17,342 nt of DNA from Lachnoclostridium sp. UBA6475 (GCA_002435545.1 DJNB01000059.1:3680-21021); one strand, 5' to 3'. Positions 8,039 through 14,349 are shown, counted from the first letter of the stretch. Translations and numbers: made by a program. Notes: generated from the sequence alone by a model not told the origin.

Positions 8039-9358
8039 CTACTTGGTAAGTGTATAATAGGTACTTCTTGCTTTTCCGCACTGCGTAAGAAATTTATTTT
8101 TCACTAATTTCTTAATTTTCCGCAATGCCGTAGACTCACTTACTCCAAGCAGATCCGCTACATCCTTTTTGGTAATTGCCTGACACCTTTTGGCATATTC
8201 TAACACTCGCCTTTCGGTTCCGTTAAGGACTCTTACTTCTTCTATCTCTTCATTTTCTTTATTTTCATGTCCTATATTTACATTTGGTAAAATAATCTTG
8301 AACGTATTCCTCGTTGTTTCAATTACAGGTCTTTTATCTGTACTTTTATAGGCATTCATAATCTTAGTCAATCCTGTACCATACGCCTCAATCAAACGTA
8401 AACGATAAAACACTTCTGCGAGTTCTTCATTTCTGCATACGGAAATGCCCACCATAACATCTTCTAACTCGACCCCCGGCACAAGCCCACCAACGGAAAC
8501 AAACTCTAATCTATCGTCAAATATACTGATCAATCCACTGGCGCGAAATGAATATTCCCTGTGAACAATAAGATTAAGCAAAGCCTCTCTGACCGCAATT
8601 TCAGGATAATCTCTAATCTCAACCCGCAATAACTTTTCTATTGCAGCATGTGTCTGATTATGAATATCAATATAATCATATACTTCATTCATCTGCCGTA
8701 AGATCGACCCTGTAAATTCTCGTCGATCTCGAAAAACATTTTGATCCGTTCCTTGAAAAACAGCCACTTTAATTGTATGAACACATTGATCTGATAAAAG
8801 CAGAGCCAGATTACTATAAATCCCCTCTTTATCCATCAATTTCAAAGTCCGCATCTGCTGCACACCAAATTCCATCTTCCGACTCGAAAACTCTCTTTTC
8901 GCCGCTTCAAAAGTAAGATCCTGGTTCAAACTGCGCATATTTTCAAAATGATCCCCATCTGTCTCTTTTATCATCCGCCGGATTGCCGTATCTGTAGCCG
9001 GAACCGAAGAATACCCTTGGCGAACATACACGCCTTCCGGTCTCATCCCTTTTTTAGCTATATAATATGGTCTCTCTGTTCCTCGCTGCACATTTACACA
9101 AACAACCTCTTTTCCATTTTCCAAAAGTGTTTCATAATGAAGAAACATTGTCAAATCCGGTTTAATGGCATCTCTGACCATATTGCTAATTTGTAATGCA
9201 GCAGCATCCGGATCTGCAATCCCTATTATTTCCCCATCATTCCGAATCCCTATATACAACTGACCCCCATTGCAATTAGCGAAAGCAATAATTTCCTTTT
9301 TCACATCCTCTACAACAATTTCTTTTAATTCTACCAGTTCGCTTTCATGAAGTTCCAT
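8039..9358 (-). CDS. Schlafen AlbA_2 / HATPase_c_4 domain putative transcriptional regulator with C-terminal HTH
   Basis: 439 aa with three parts. Residues about 5-120 form an AlbA_2 (Schlafen-like) domain: ESELVELKE, IIAFANCNGGQLYIGIRNDG, GMRPEGVYVRQGYSS. Residues about 250-355 form a divergent histidine-kinase-type ATP-binding fold: YPEIAVREALLNLIVHREYS, GLISIFDDRLEFVS, GGLVPG, RNEELAEVFYRLRLIEAYGTGL. Residues about 375-439 form a winged helix-turn-helix (ITKKDVADLLGVSESTALRKIKKLVK). Such proteins are common in Firmicutes, usually called ATP-binding or RecG-like regulators; targets are mostly unknown. The start is chosen at 9358, with GGGGAG 8 nt upstream; the in-frame extension to 9466 crosses the promoter. 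Autoregulation through the repeats upstream is a plausible inference. Confidence 0.88.
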   Translation of the reverse strand: MELHESELVELKEIVVEDVKKEIIAFANCNGGQLYIGIRNDGEIIGIADPDAAALQISNMVRDAIKPDLTMFLHYETLLENGKEVVCVNVQRGTERPYYIAKKGMRPEGVYVRQGYSSVPATDTAIRRMIKETDGDHFENMRSLNQDLTFEAAKREFSSRKMEFGVQQMRTLKLMDKEGIYSNLALLLSDQCVHTIKVAVFQGTDQNVFRDRREFTGSILRQMNEVYDYIDIHNQTHAAIEKLLRVEIRDYPEIAVREALLNLIVHREYSFRASGLISIFDDRLEFVSVGGLVPGVELEDVMVGISVCRNEELAEVFYRLRLIEAYGTGLTKIMNAYKSTDKRPVIETTRNTFKIILPNVNIGHENKENEEIEEVRVLNGTERRVLEYAKRCQAITKKDVADLLGVSESTALRKIKKLVKNKFLTQCGKARSTYYTLTK

Positions 9359-9389
9359 TTTACCATCTCCCCATGCATTAATTTTTATT

Positions 9390-9418
9390 ATTATACTAAA
9401 TCGATTCAACTTTGTCAA
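9390..9418 (-). promoter_or_regulatory. Consensus sigma-A promoter of the AlbA_2-type regulator
   Basis: On the - strand: -35 TTGACA (9418-9413), 17-nt spacer, -10 TATAAT (9395-9390). Both hexamers match the consensus perfectly. The predicted start near 9383 gives a leader of about 25 nt. Such a strong promoter on a regulator gene suggests repression or tight control. Confidence 0.88.
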
Positions 9419-9420
9419 CC

Positions 9421-9464
9421 GTTTTTGACTTGATTTTGATTTAATTTTGAATTGATTGTGACGC
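9421..9464. repeat. Four degenerate 11-bp tandem repeats between divergent promoters
   Basis: Consecutive units are GTTTTTGACTT (9421-9431), GATTTTGATTT (9432-9442), AATTTTGAATT (9443-9453) and the weaker GATTGTGACGC (9454-9464). The T tracts recur about every helical turn, a pattern that bends DNA or presents a protein with sites on one face. The array begins 2 bp upstream of the -35 box of the AlbA_2 gene and stops 26 bp before the -35 of the S51 gene. Confidence 0.65.
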
Positions 9465-9490
9465 AATTACCGGACAAGAAAAGAATCTTA

Positions 9491-9519
9491 TTGTCTTCCA
9501 TATTTCTCCATGTTATAAT
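9491..9519 (+). promoter_or_regulatory. Sigma-A promoter of the S51 peptidase gene
   Basis: -35 TTGTCT (9491-9496), 17-nt spacer, -10 TATAAT (9514-9519) preceded by TGT, an extended -10. The start would be near 9526, so the leader is very short (about 14 nt) and consists almost only of the ribosome binding site GAGGTGA (9526-9532). Confidence 0.8.
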
Positions 9520-9539
9520 TACAGCGAGGTGATAAATTA

Positions 9540-10208
9540 ATGATTAACATTTTAATGAACACGTACAACATCGTAAATCCGGCATATATCGAAGAATTAA
9601 AAAATTACATCAAACCACATCACAGAGTCTGTGTGATCCCTTTTGCCTTCCGCGAAAAAGAGATTCCTACAAACGATGTCTGGCAGAAATTCTATGCGAA
9701 AGACGGCGGAATCTACCGTCAAGGGCTGGAAACCGTGTTTTCCCGGTTTCATATCAAGAAGCCGCAAATTTCATATATCAATTATTTCGAAGATTCTCCT
9801 GAGACTGCTTTCGAAAAATGCAGCACCTGCGATATCCTCTATTTTACAGGCGGTTTACCAGACAAACTTTATGACCGGCTGAAGGAATTTAAGCTCGTAG
9901 AACTGCTTTCCCGGCATTCCAAAATAATGATGGGTGACAGCGCCGGAGCGGTCATTCAATTTAAGCAGTTTCACCTTTCGCCCGATGCCGATTACCCACA
10001 CTTTTCCTATTATAATGGGTTAGATATTATTAAAAATTTTGAACTTGAAGTGCATTATGCAGATACCGCTGTGCAAAATGAATCCATCCGGAAAGTAATT
10101 ACAGAAAAGAAAATACCGATTGTCGCATTGCCGGATGACTCCATCCTTATTGTGGACAATTTGGCAATAACCAGTTTGGGACCCAACAAAATTTTTCTGC
10201 CGGCATGA
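9540..10208 (+). CDS. Peptidase S51 (dipeptidase E / cyanophycinase-like) family protein
   Basis: 222 aa cytoplasmic protein of the class I glutamine-amidotransferase-like fold. S51 enzymes are serine peptidases that include dipeptidase E (Asp-Xaa dipeptides) and cyanophycinases; substrate not determined here. Motifs: CDILYFTGGLPDKLYD (usual FTGGN region, with LP in place of N), the nucleophile elbow GDSAGAVIQ with Ser134, and FELEVHYAD with His172, 38 residues after the serine as in PepE (37). Length is close to PepE (about 229). The start is fixed by GAGGTGA 7 nt upstream of the ATG, and no signal peptide is present. The gene is divergent from the AlbA_2 regulator with 181 bp between starts, and could be its target. 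Its 3' end runs directly into a structured repeat element. Confidence 0.85.
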   Translation: MINILMNTYNIVNPAYIEELKNYIKPHHRVCVIPFAFREKEIPTNDVWQKFYAKDGGIYRQGLETVFSRFHIKKPQISYINYFEDSPETAFEKCSTCDILYFTGGLPDKLYDRLKEFKLVELLSRHSKIMMGDSAGAVIQFKQFHLSPDADYPHFSYYNGLDIIKNFELEVHYADTAVQNESIRKVITEKKIPIVALPDDSILIVDNLAITSLGPNKIFLPA

Positions 10209-10308
10209 CAGTCTTGTACCAGTAAACAAGTCTTCCAAATTGCTTCCGCGCAAGCGCTTTCGCAATTTGCCCCCATTCGCATTCCCGCGCGTAGCGCTCC
10301 ATGCTCAT
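10147..10308 (-). other. Possible 53-aa ORF read through the inverted-repeat element
   Basis: An ORF beginning MSMERYAREC and ending LPNCPQ runs through two hairpins of the element (CEWGQIAKALARKQFG) and into the antisense of the S51 3' end. No ribosome binding site precedes the ATG, and the coding frame coincides with palindromes. I regard it as probably a by-product of the repeat rather than a gene, but report it because it is too short for ordinary gene calling. Confidence 0.15.
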
Positions 10309-10386
10309 TGGGTGGAGTGTCTCTGAAAAAGAAATCCCATTTTCCGCAAGCGGAATGGGATTTCTTTTCCGAGACGACTTGTTTAC
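10222..10386. repeat. 165-bp structured element bounded by an 11-bp inverted repeat, containing three hairpins
   Basis: The outer arms are GTAAACAAGTC (10222-10232) and GACTTGTTTAC (10376-10386), a perfect 11-bp inverted repeat. Inside, in order: hairpin 1 (10236-10269) CAAATTGC / GCAATTTG with a GCGC-AA-GCGC tip; hairpin 2 (10272-10312) with CCCA/TGGG, GCAT/ATGC and a GCGC-GTA-GCGC tip; hairpin 3 (10327-10368) with a stem of about 19 bp and a CCGC-AA-GCGG tip. The arrangement predicts a cruciform or multibranch RNA. It begins 13 nt after the S51 stop and ends 5 nt before the tRNA-Cys terminator. No target-site duplication or transposase is seen. It could be a non-autonomous mobile repeat (MITE-like) or a structured RNA. 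Confidence 0.65.
10327..10368 (+). terminator. Hairpin 3, possible terminator of the S51 gene
   Basis: AAAAGAAATCCCATT pairs with AATGGGATTTCTTTT, with a CCGC-AA-GCGG tip and a 2-nt TT bulge in the left arm. The right arm ends in T-rich TTTCTTTT, so it could terminate transcription from the S51 gene, about 120 nt after its stop. The U run is inside the stem rather than after it, so efficiency is uncertain. Confidence 0.4.
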
Positions 10387-10391
10387 AAAAT

Positions 10392-10421
10392 AAAGAAAAC
10401 CGAGTAACCTCAGTTACTCGG
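10392..10421 (-). terminator. Rho-independent terminator after tRNA-Cys
   Basis: A 9-bp stem CCGAGTAAC (10400-10408) / GTTACTCGG (10413-10421) with a 4-nt loop is followed, in the - direction, by a U-rich run (complement of AAAGAAAA, 10392-10399). It lies 9 nt after the tRNA-Cys 3' end. Confidence 0.88.
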
Positions 10422-10429
10422 CTCATTAA

Positions 10430-10500
10430 AGGCGACAACCAGATTTGAACTGGTGATCAGGGTGTTGCAGACCCATGCCTTACCACTTGGCTATGTCGCC
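10430..10500 (-). tRNA. tRNA-Cys (anticodon GCA)
   Basis: 71 nt. The acceptor arms GGCGACA / TGTCGCC pair fully, the discriminator is U73 as expected for tRNA-Cys, and the T arm contains the GTTCAAATC loop. Anticodon GCA is at 10466-10468 (TGC on +). No CCA is encoded. It has its own promoter and terminator. Confidence 0.96.
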
Positions 10501-10511
10501 ATATATAATAT

Positions 10512-10540
10512 ATTATATCATTGCTGTCACATTTATGCAA
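10512..10540 (-). promoter_or_regulatory. Promoter of tRNA-Cys
   Basis: On the - strand: -35 TTGCAT (10540-10535), 17-nt spacer, -10 TATAAT (10517-10512) preceded by TGA (extended -10). The start near 10505 would leave a 5' leader of about 5 nt before the tRNA. Confidence 0.82.
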
Positions 10541-10565
10541 CATTTTTTCGATATAATGTTTTTCA

Positions 10566-10702
10566 GATAAGAAATCTCCCCACAAGTGGGTCCCCTCTTA
10601 CCTGGGTGTGTACATGATAAGGAATCCTCCCGCAAGCGGGTCCCTCCTTACCTGGGTGTGTACGTGATAAGAAATCTCCCCACAAGTGGGTCCCCTCTTA
10701 CC
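10566..10702. repeat. 50-bp tandem array of three hairpins between two tRNA genes
   Basis: Copies start at 10566, 10616 and 10666; the third stops after 37 nt. Each has an outer stem TAAGA/TCTTA (TAAGG/CCTTA in copy 2), an asymmetric internal loop, and an inner stem CCCAC-AA-GTGGG (CCCGC-AA-GCGGG in copy 2). Copies 1 and 3 are identical over 37 nt. The stem changes in copy 2 are compensated: A7-T31 becomes G-C and A17-T22 becomes G-C. A 13-nt linker (CTGGGTGTGTACRT region) joins the units. Read on the - strand, the tip is a CUUG tetraloop and the internal loop is purine-rich, suggesting that the - transcript, co-directional with the tRNAs, is the functional one. No U run follows, so these are not normal terminators. 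Confidence 0.85.
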
Positions 10703-10710
10703 ACAAACAA

Positions 10711-10782
10711 TGACTCCTACGGGAATCGAACCCGTGTTACCGCCGTGAAAGGGCGATGTCTTAACCGCTTGACCAAGGAGCC
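10711..10782 (-). tRNA. tRNA-Glu (anticodon UUC)
   Basis: 72 nt. Acceptor arms GGCTCCT / AGGAGTC pair with one G-U, the anticodon loop is CTTTCAC with anticodon TTC, and the T loop is GGTTCGATTCC. The discriminator is A73 and no CCA is encoded. There is no terminator between it and the hairpin array, so its transcript probably runs on towards tRNA-Cys. Confidence 0.96.
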
Positions 10783-10819
10783 AGATCCGGTTTCGCGCTT
10801 CTGCGAACCGACATCAAAT

Positions 10820-10848
10820 ATACTACCATACTTTTCTTTAGAATGCAA
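10820..10848 (-). promoter_or_regulatory. Promoter of tRNA-Glu
   Basis: On the - strand: -35 TTGCAT (10848-10843), 17-nt spacer, -10 TAGTAT (10825-10820). The -35 is identical to that of tRNA-Cys. The leader of about 30 nt contains an imperfect hairpin (CGGTT...AACCG, about 10788-10810) just before the tRNA. Confidence 0.65.
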
Positions 10849-10895
10849 GCATTTTTTGAAATAATTTTTATATTTTTTCAAGTTCCGCATTTTCA

Positions 10896-10924
10896 TTGAC
10901 AAAACAAGAAAAACATGGGAAAAT
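10896..10924 (+). promoter_or_regulatory. Candidate promoter of the large YkuD-domain gene
   Basis: -35 TTGACA (10896-10901, perfect), 17-nt spacer, -10 GAAAAT (10919-10924, four of six). It would give a leader of about 59 nt before the ATG at 10990. Confidence 0.5.
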
Positions 10925-10930
10925 AGGAAA

Positions 10931-10954
10931 GCGGACGACTTTTTACAGATCCGC
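10931..10954 (+). other. Small 5'-leader hairpin before the large YkuD-domain gene
   Basis: GCGGA (10931-10935) pairs with TCCGC (10950-10954) around a 14-nt loop, at the predicted transcript 5' end. A 5' stabilising hairpin is the simplest reading; no known riboswitch is recognised. Confidence 0.3.
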
Positions 10955-10989
10955 AAAACAAAACATTTATATTTATATGGAGGTTGAAA

Positions 10990-13065
10990 ATGAAAACAAA
11001 AGCAAATGTAGGCAAGCACATTTTTACAATATGCGCCTTGTTCTTTTGTATGTTTGCACTTTCTCCTGCGACTGTGCAGGCTGCCGAAATCACCTCAACG
11101 ATTTCCGTTGACCGTGCGGCCGGAAAAAGTGTTTATACTTTAAAAGAACTTGACCCGGACAAAACTTCTTCGTTCTCTCTGATCGTAGAGCGCAAGAGCG
11201 ACAGCAAAGAAGTTATGAAAAAAGAGATTTCCCTGACAAAGGAAAATTGTGTAAACGGTACATATACCGGCGACATCACATTGGATTCGTTAAATAACGA
11301 ATATGCTGTATTTACCGCAAAAGCAAAAATTGGTGACCAGACGGTTACCCTTGGTGATCTGGATTATTCCATCCATAATACACATTTTGCTTTGAACGTA
11401 AGCGGAAAAACCAGTGCACTGTCCCGTACGATCAGCATCAGCAATACAGATGCCACAGATACGGTGCTGATCCCCGGTAACAGCAAGTCCATCTATGTAG
11501 CTGCATGGCCGGAAGGCAGTGACGAATCAACTGCTGCCGTGATTTTGCCAAAAACAGAGTATTCCGAAAGCGGACTTACCACAAAAGCATCTCTTGCTTC
11601 TACAACAAATACATATGGAAACTGGAATGCAAAACTTGTCTTTGAATCTGCCGGCGGCACTGCACAAACATTAGCAACAACGACTTACAGCGTGGAGCCT
11701 ACCTGGTCTTCGTTCGAAGTAACAAAAACTGCTGCCTTAGAGAAAAAAAAGAAATTCGCGATTTCTCTGAACAATTTGAAAAATGTTTATGGCGTAAGCA
11801 AAGTAAAATACCGTATTTACAACAGCCAGGGTAAAAAGGTTGCTGCGATTACCGCAACTCCTAAAAACTCAGGAAAACTATATTATGCGGAAGTAACTTA
11901 TAAGAAATTGAAATATGCATTTGACAATTATACCGTCAAAGCGACCGTTACAGATGTTAAGGGAAAATCCTTTGTTCTGAACGCACCGGCCGTTGCTGAT
12001 ATTATGCCAAAGGGCGGTACTTTTTCGGTAACAAAGACAAGCAATGCGAAATGCGCTTACACTCTGGAAGATGCGTACATCCCGGGCAATATCAAAAAAC
12101 TGGAATTTGTTGTCTACAAAATGGACGGTTCCAAAGCAAAAAAACAGGATACTTACGTAATTAAACCGAAAGCAGGCAAAAAAATCATTACCTATAAAGC
12201 GGCTAACGTAGATAAAGGAAAATTTAAGGTAATTGTCAACGGTTACACAGCGTGGGGCAAAAAGGTATATTTGAATGAAGAAACCTACCGTCTCCGCAAA
12301 AAAGATCTTGGTAAAAACGGCTGGTTCTATGAAAAATACGCCGGCAAAAAATACAAATTTTACTATGTAAATAATGTAAAGCAGACGGATCTCACCGATG
12401 TTTTGAATTTGGAAAAGAGCAGTTCCACCCATACAAACAAATTCTACATCGAGATCAACCGTGCAGCCAGCGCCGTAACCATTTATTATTATAATGAAGA
12501 GACCGGCAAATACGATATTCCGGTTAAGACATGTTCTGTTTCCGTTGGAGCGGATACCTGGACCAATGCCGGAACAAGCGGACTGCATGAGCATTCTTCC
12601 TACACACCGCTGGGAACTTACAGCATCTGCACCAATGGACAGTCCGTAAAATATACATTGAAGCCAATGCATGAGCCTGACGGAAGTACCGTTTACGCAC
12701 GCTGGGCTACCCATTTTGTAGGAAATGTATATTTCCATTCCATCGCAGTCGGCGCACAGTCACACTATGCACTCCCTGCAAGCACGTTTAACCGCCTTGG
12801 TTCTCCGGCTTCCGCAGGATGTATCCGTATGACCGTTGCAGACGCCAAATGGATTTACGATTATACATCGACCGGAAATACCGTCAAAGTAAACAAAGGT
12901 AATTCCAAGAAACCGGGACCTCTCGGCAAAGCACCGACGATCACATCCAATGTAAATTATGACCCTACTGACCCGGCCGTACCGGATTCCCGCAAAAAAG
13001 CAGATTATAAAGCAAAGAGAATCAGCGGTTACATGACGAAAAAAGGTGTCAAAGTAGGTTACTGA
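10990..13065 (+). CDS. Secreted multi-domain protein: four Ig-like repeats plus C-terminal YkuD (L,D-transpeptidase-type) domain
   Basis: 691 aa. The ATG at 10990 is chosen because GGAGG (10979-10983) is 6 nt upstream; the TTG at 10984 is too close to it. A signal peptide spans about 1-31 (ends TVQA). Four loosely similar Ig-like modules follow (about 33-120, 121-230, 233-335, 338-435); the last two share an F-x-V-T-K-T opening. A short linker (GWFYEKYAGKKYKFYYVNN) resembles cell-wall-binding repeats. The YkuD domain covers about 465-640, with TPLGTYSI, FHS (His583) and ASAGCIRMTVADAKW (Cys611). The usual histidine before Gly-Cys is Ala609. The tail has PGPLGK and YDPTDP, as in the L,D-transpeptidase ending at 5531. 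It probably acts at the cell wall; activity is uncertain because of the altered motif. A terminator follows. Confidence 0.88.
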   Translation: MKTKANVGKHIFTICALFFCMFALSPATVQAAEITSTISVDRAAGKSVYTLKELDPDKTSSFSLIVERKSDSKEVMKKEISLTKENCVNGTYTGDITLDSLNNEYAVFTAKAKIGDQTVTLGDLDYSIHNTHFALNVSGKTSALSRTISISNTDATDTVLIPGNSKSIYVAAWPEGSDESTAAVILPKTEYSESGLTTKASLASTTNTYGNWNAKLVFESAGGTAQTLATTTYSVEPTWSSFEVTKTAALEKKKKFAISLNNLKNVYGVSKVKYRIYNSQGKKVAAITATPKNSGKLYYAEVTYKKLKYAFDNYTVKATVTDVKGKSFVLNAPAVADIMPKGGTFSVTKTSNAKCAYTLEDAYIPGNIKKLEFVVYKMDGSKAKKQDTYVIKPKAGKKIITYKAANVDKGKFKVIVNGYTAWGKKVYLNEETYRLRKKDLGKNGWFYEKYAGKKYKFYYVNNVKQTDLTDVLNLEKSSSTHTNKFYIEINRAASAVTIYYYNEETGKYDIPVKTCSVSVGADTWTNAGTSGLHEHSSYTPLGTYSICTNGQSVKYTLKPMHEPDGSTVYARWATHFVGNVYFHSIAVGAQSHYALPASTFNRLGSPASAGCIRMTVADAKWIYDYTSTGNTVKVNKGNSKKPGPLGKAPTITSNVNYDPTDPAVPDSRKKADYKAKRISGYMTKKGVKVGY

Positions 13066-13084
13066 TCCGATCATTGAGCATAAG

Positions 13085-13123
13085 AGAAGCAAGGAAACTC
13101 AACCGAGTACCTTGCTTCTTTTT
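13085..13123 (+). terminator. Rho-independent terminator of the large YkuD-domain gene
   Basis: A 10-bp stem AGAAGCAAGG (13085-13094) / CCTTGCTTCT (13110-13119), with ACTC/GAGT pairing inside the loop, is followed by TTTT. It lies about 20 nt after the stop codon. On the - strand there is no U run, so it does not serve the convergent nitroreductase gene well. Confidence 0.9.
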
Positions 13124-13157
13124 ATGTTGTAATTATTCAGGTTTTTATGTCAAATTA

Positions 13158-13751
13158 TCAAAATTCCACAACTTCTTCCCAGTCTTTCCGCGGTCTCGCC
13201 GACGGACTTTCCGCCGCATAACCGAGCGACACCGCCCCGGCAAGCTGATCTTCGGTCTTGAGATACTCCACGATCTCCGTATACGCAAAACAAGTATTTC
13301 CAATCCATAAAGAACCTAATCCCAGTTCTGTCGCGCGCAGCAGCATATTTTGGATGGATGCCCCGATCGACAGCGAATCGCAGATCTCCGACAACCGCTT
13401 ATCTGTCTCAATATCCTCAAACGGCGATCTGGCATTGGTATTTAATACAAGGATAAGAACCGGAGCCTGCCGCATGATTCGCAATGTATGAAACGCACTC
13501 GGAAGGCCGTGCCGCGACTCCGGCAATAATGCTTCTCCATGTTTTTCGCGGTTCAGCCCTTTTTCCATCTCGTCTAATAATTTTTCCTTTTCTTCACCCT
13601 GGTATACAAGATATTTCCACGGCTGTCTGTTTTTCCCTGATGGAGCAAGGAGCGCTGCCCGCAGCACTTCTTCAATCTTCTCCCGTTCCACCTCTTGATC
13701 CGTATATTTACGTATACTTCTACGTTTCTCAATGCATTCTGGTATCGTCAT
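13158..13751 (-). CDS. Nitroreductase family protein (FMN-dependent oxidoreductase)
   Basis: 197 aa, the usual size of a single-domain nitroreductase. These are homodimeric FMN flavoproteins that use NAD(P)H to reduce nitro compounds, quinones or enones; the natural substrate is not evident. Motifs: RRSIRKY (10-16) for the FMN phosphate, APSGKNRQPWKYLVY near residue 36, a middle segment SIGASIQNMLLRATELGLGSLWIG (the conserved region before the second FMN contact), and a C-terminal GYAAESPSARPRK. No iron-sulfur ferredoxin extension is present. It is the last gene of a - strand cluster, 33 nt after the histidine phosphatase gene. The ribosome binding site is weak (AGGAAAGTGAG). Confidence 0.92.
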   Translation of the reverse strand: MTIPECIEKRRSIRKYTDQEVEREKIEEVLRAALLAPSGKNRQPWKYLVYQGEEKEKLLDEMEKGLNREKHGEALLPESRHGLPSAFHTLRIMRQAPVLILVLNTNARSPFEDIETDKRLSEICDSLSIGASIQNMLLRATELGLGSLWIGNTCFAYTEIVEYLKTEDQLAGAVSLGYAAESPSARPRKDWEEVVEF

Positions 13752-13784
13752 ATTCGTCTCACTTTCCTGTTTATAACATCCTTT

Positions 13785-14333
13785 TTATATCAGCCGTCTT
13801 AATTCACAATTTTTTCCAAGGTCATCCCAGAAATTCTTCAACGGCGTCTTTTCAATCCGCCCGATAATGCTTGCATTCATCGCGCCATGACCTACGATCA
13901 GCACATTTTTTTCTTCTTTCATCAGTGGTTCGATCACTTCTTCCAAAAACTCTCCCGTCCTGGCAAACAGTTCTTGCAGACTTTCCCCGCCTTCCACCGG
14001 TTCATAATGTTCCGGATTGTAAAACAGCTCATTGATCGGACAGTCCGGGATCTGAAAACTATTTTCAATTCCTTCATACACACCAAAATTCATTTCAATC
14101 AAACGCTCGTCCGGTAAAATCGGCGTGTGCATTTCCTGCAAAAAAATCTCTGCCGTCTCTTTCGCGCGCACAAGCGGTGAGCAGTAGCAAATATCAAACG
14201 CAGGTCCCTTGTACTCTTCCTTGGCTTTCTCCGCCATCTGTCTGCCTTCCTCATTGAGTGGAATATCCGCATGTCCCTGCAATTTGTGTTTTGCATTCCA
14301 GTCCGTCTTTCCATGACGCATAATATATAACAT
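13785..14333 (-). CDS. Histidine phosphatase (phosphoglycerate mutase-like) family protein
   Basis: 182 aa. Members of this superfamily transfer phosphate through a histidine. The set here is complete: RHG with His7, Arg56 in CSPLVRAKET, the acid Glu80 in LIEMNFGVYEG, and the second His149 in LIVGHG. The short length and LNEEGRQMAE favour a broad-specificity phosphatase (CobC/GpmB type) rather than glycolytic mutase; no cobalamin genes are nearby, so the substrate is open. GAGGAG lies 7 nt upstream of the ATG. It sits 16 nt after the RCC1-like gene and 33 nt before the nitroreductase gene, consistent with one transcript. Confidence 0.92.
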   Translation of the reverse strand: MLYIMRHGKTDWNAKHKLQGHADIPLNEEGRQMAEKAKEEYKGPAFDICYCSPLVRAKETAEIFLQEMHTPILPDERLIEMNFGVYEGIENSFQIPDCPINELFYNPEHYEPVEGGESLQELFARTGEFLEEVIEPLMKEEKNVLIVGHGAMNASIIGRIEKTPLKNFWDDLGKNCELRRLI

Positions 14334-14349
14334 TTTTGTTCTCCTCTGC

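Noticed and set aside
10222..10386. Insertion sequence
   Set aside because: No transposase, and no target duplication at the outer inverted repeats; only a MITE-like or RNA interpretation remains.
10566..10702. CRISPR array
   Set aside because: The parts between the hairpins are themselves identical linkers rather than unique spacers, there are only three units, and no cas genes are nearby.
10586..10864. A 92-aa open frame on + across the hairpin array and tRNA-Glu
   Set aside because: Its sequence is the translation of repeats and of a tRNA gene in antisense, so it is not coding.
11878..12738. A 286-aa open frame on - inside the large YkuD-domain gene
   Set aside because: Antisense shadow of a well-supported secreted protein; no recognisable domain or start signal.
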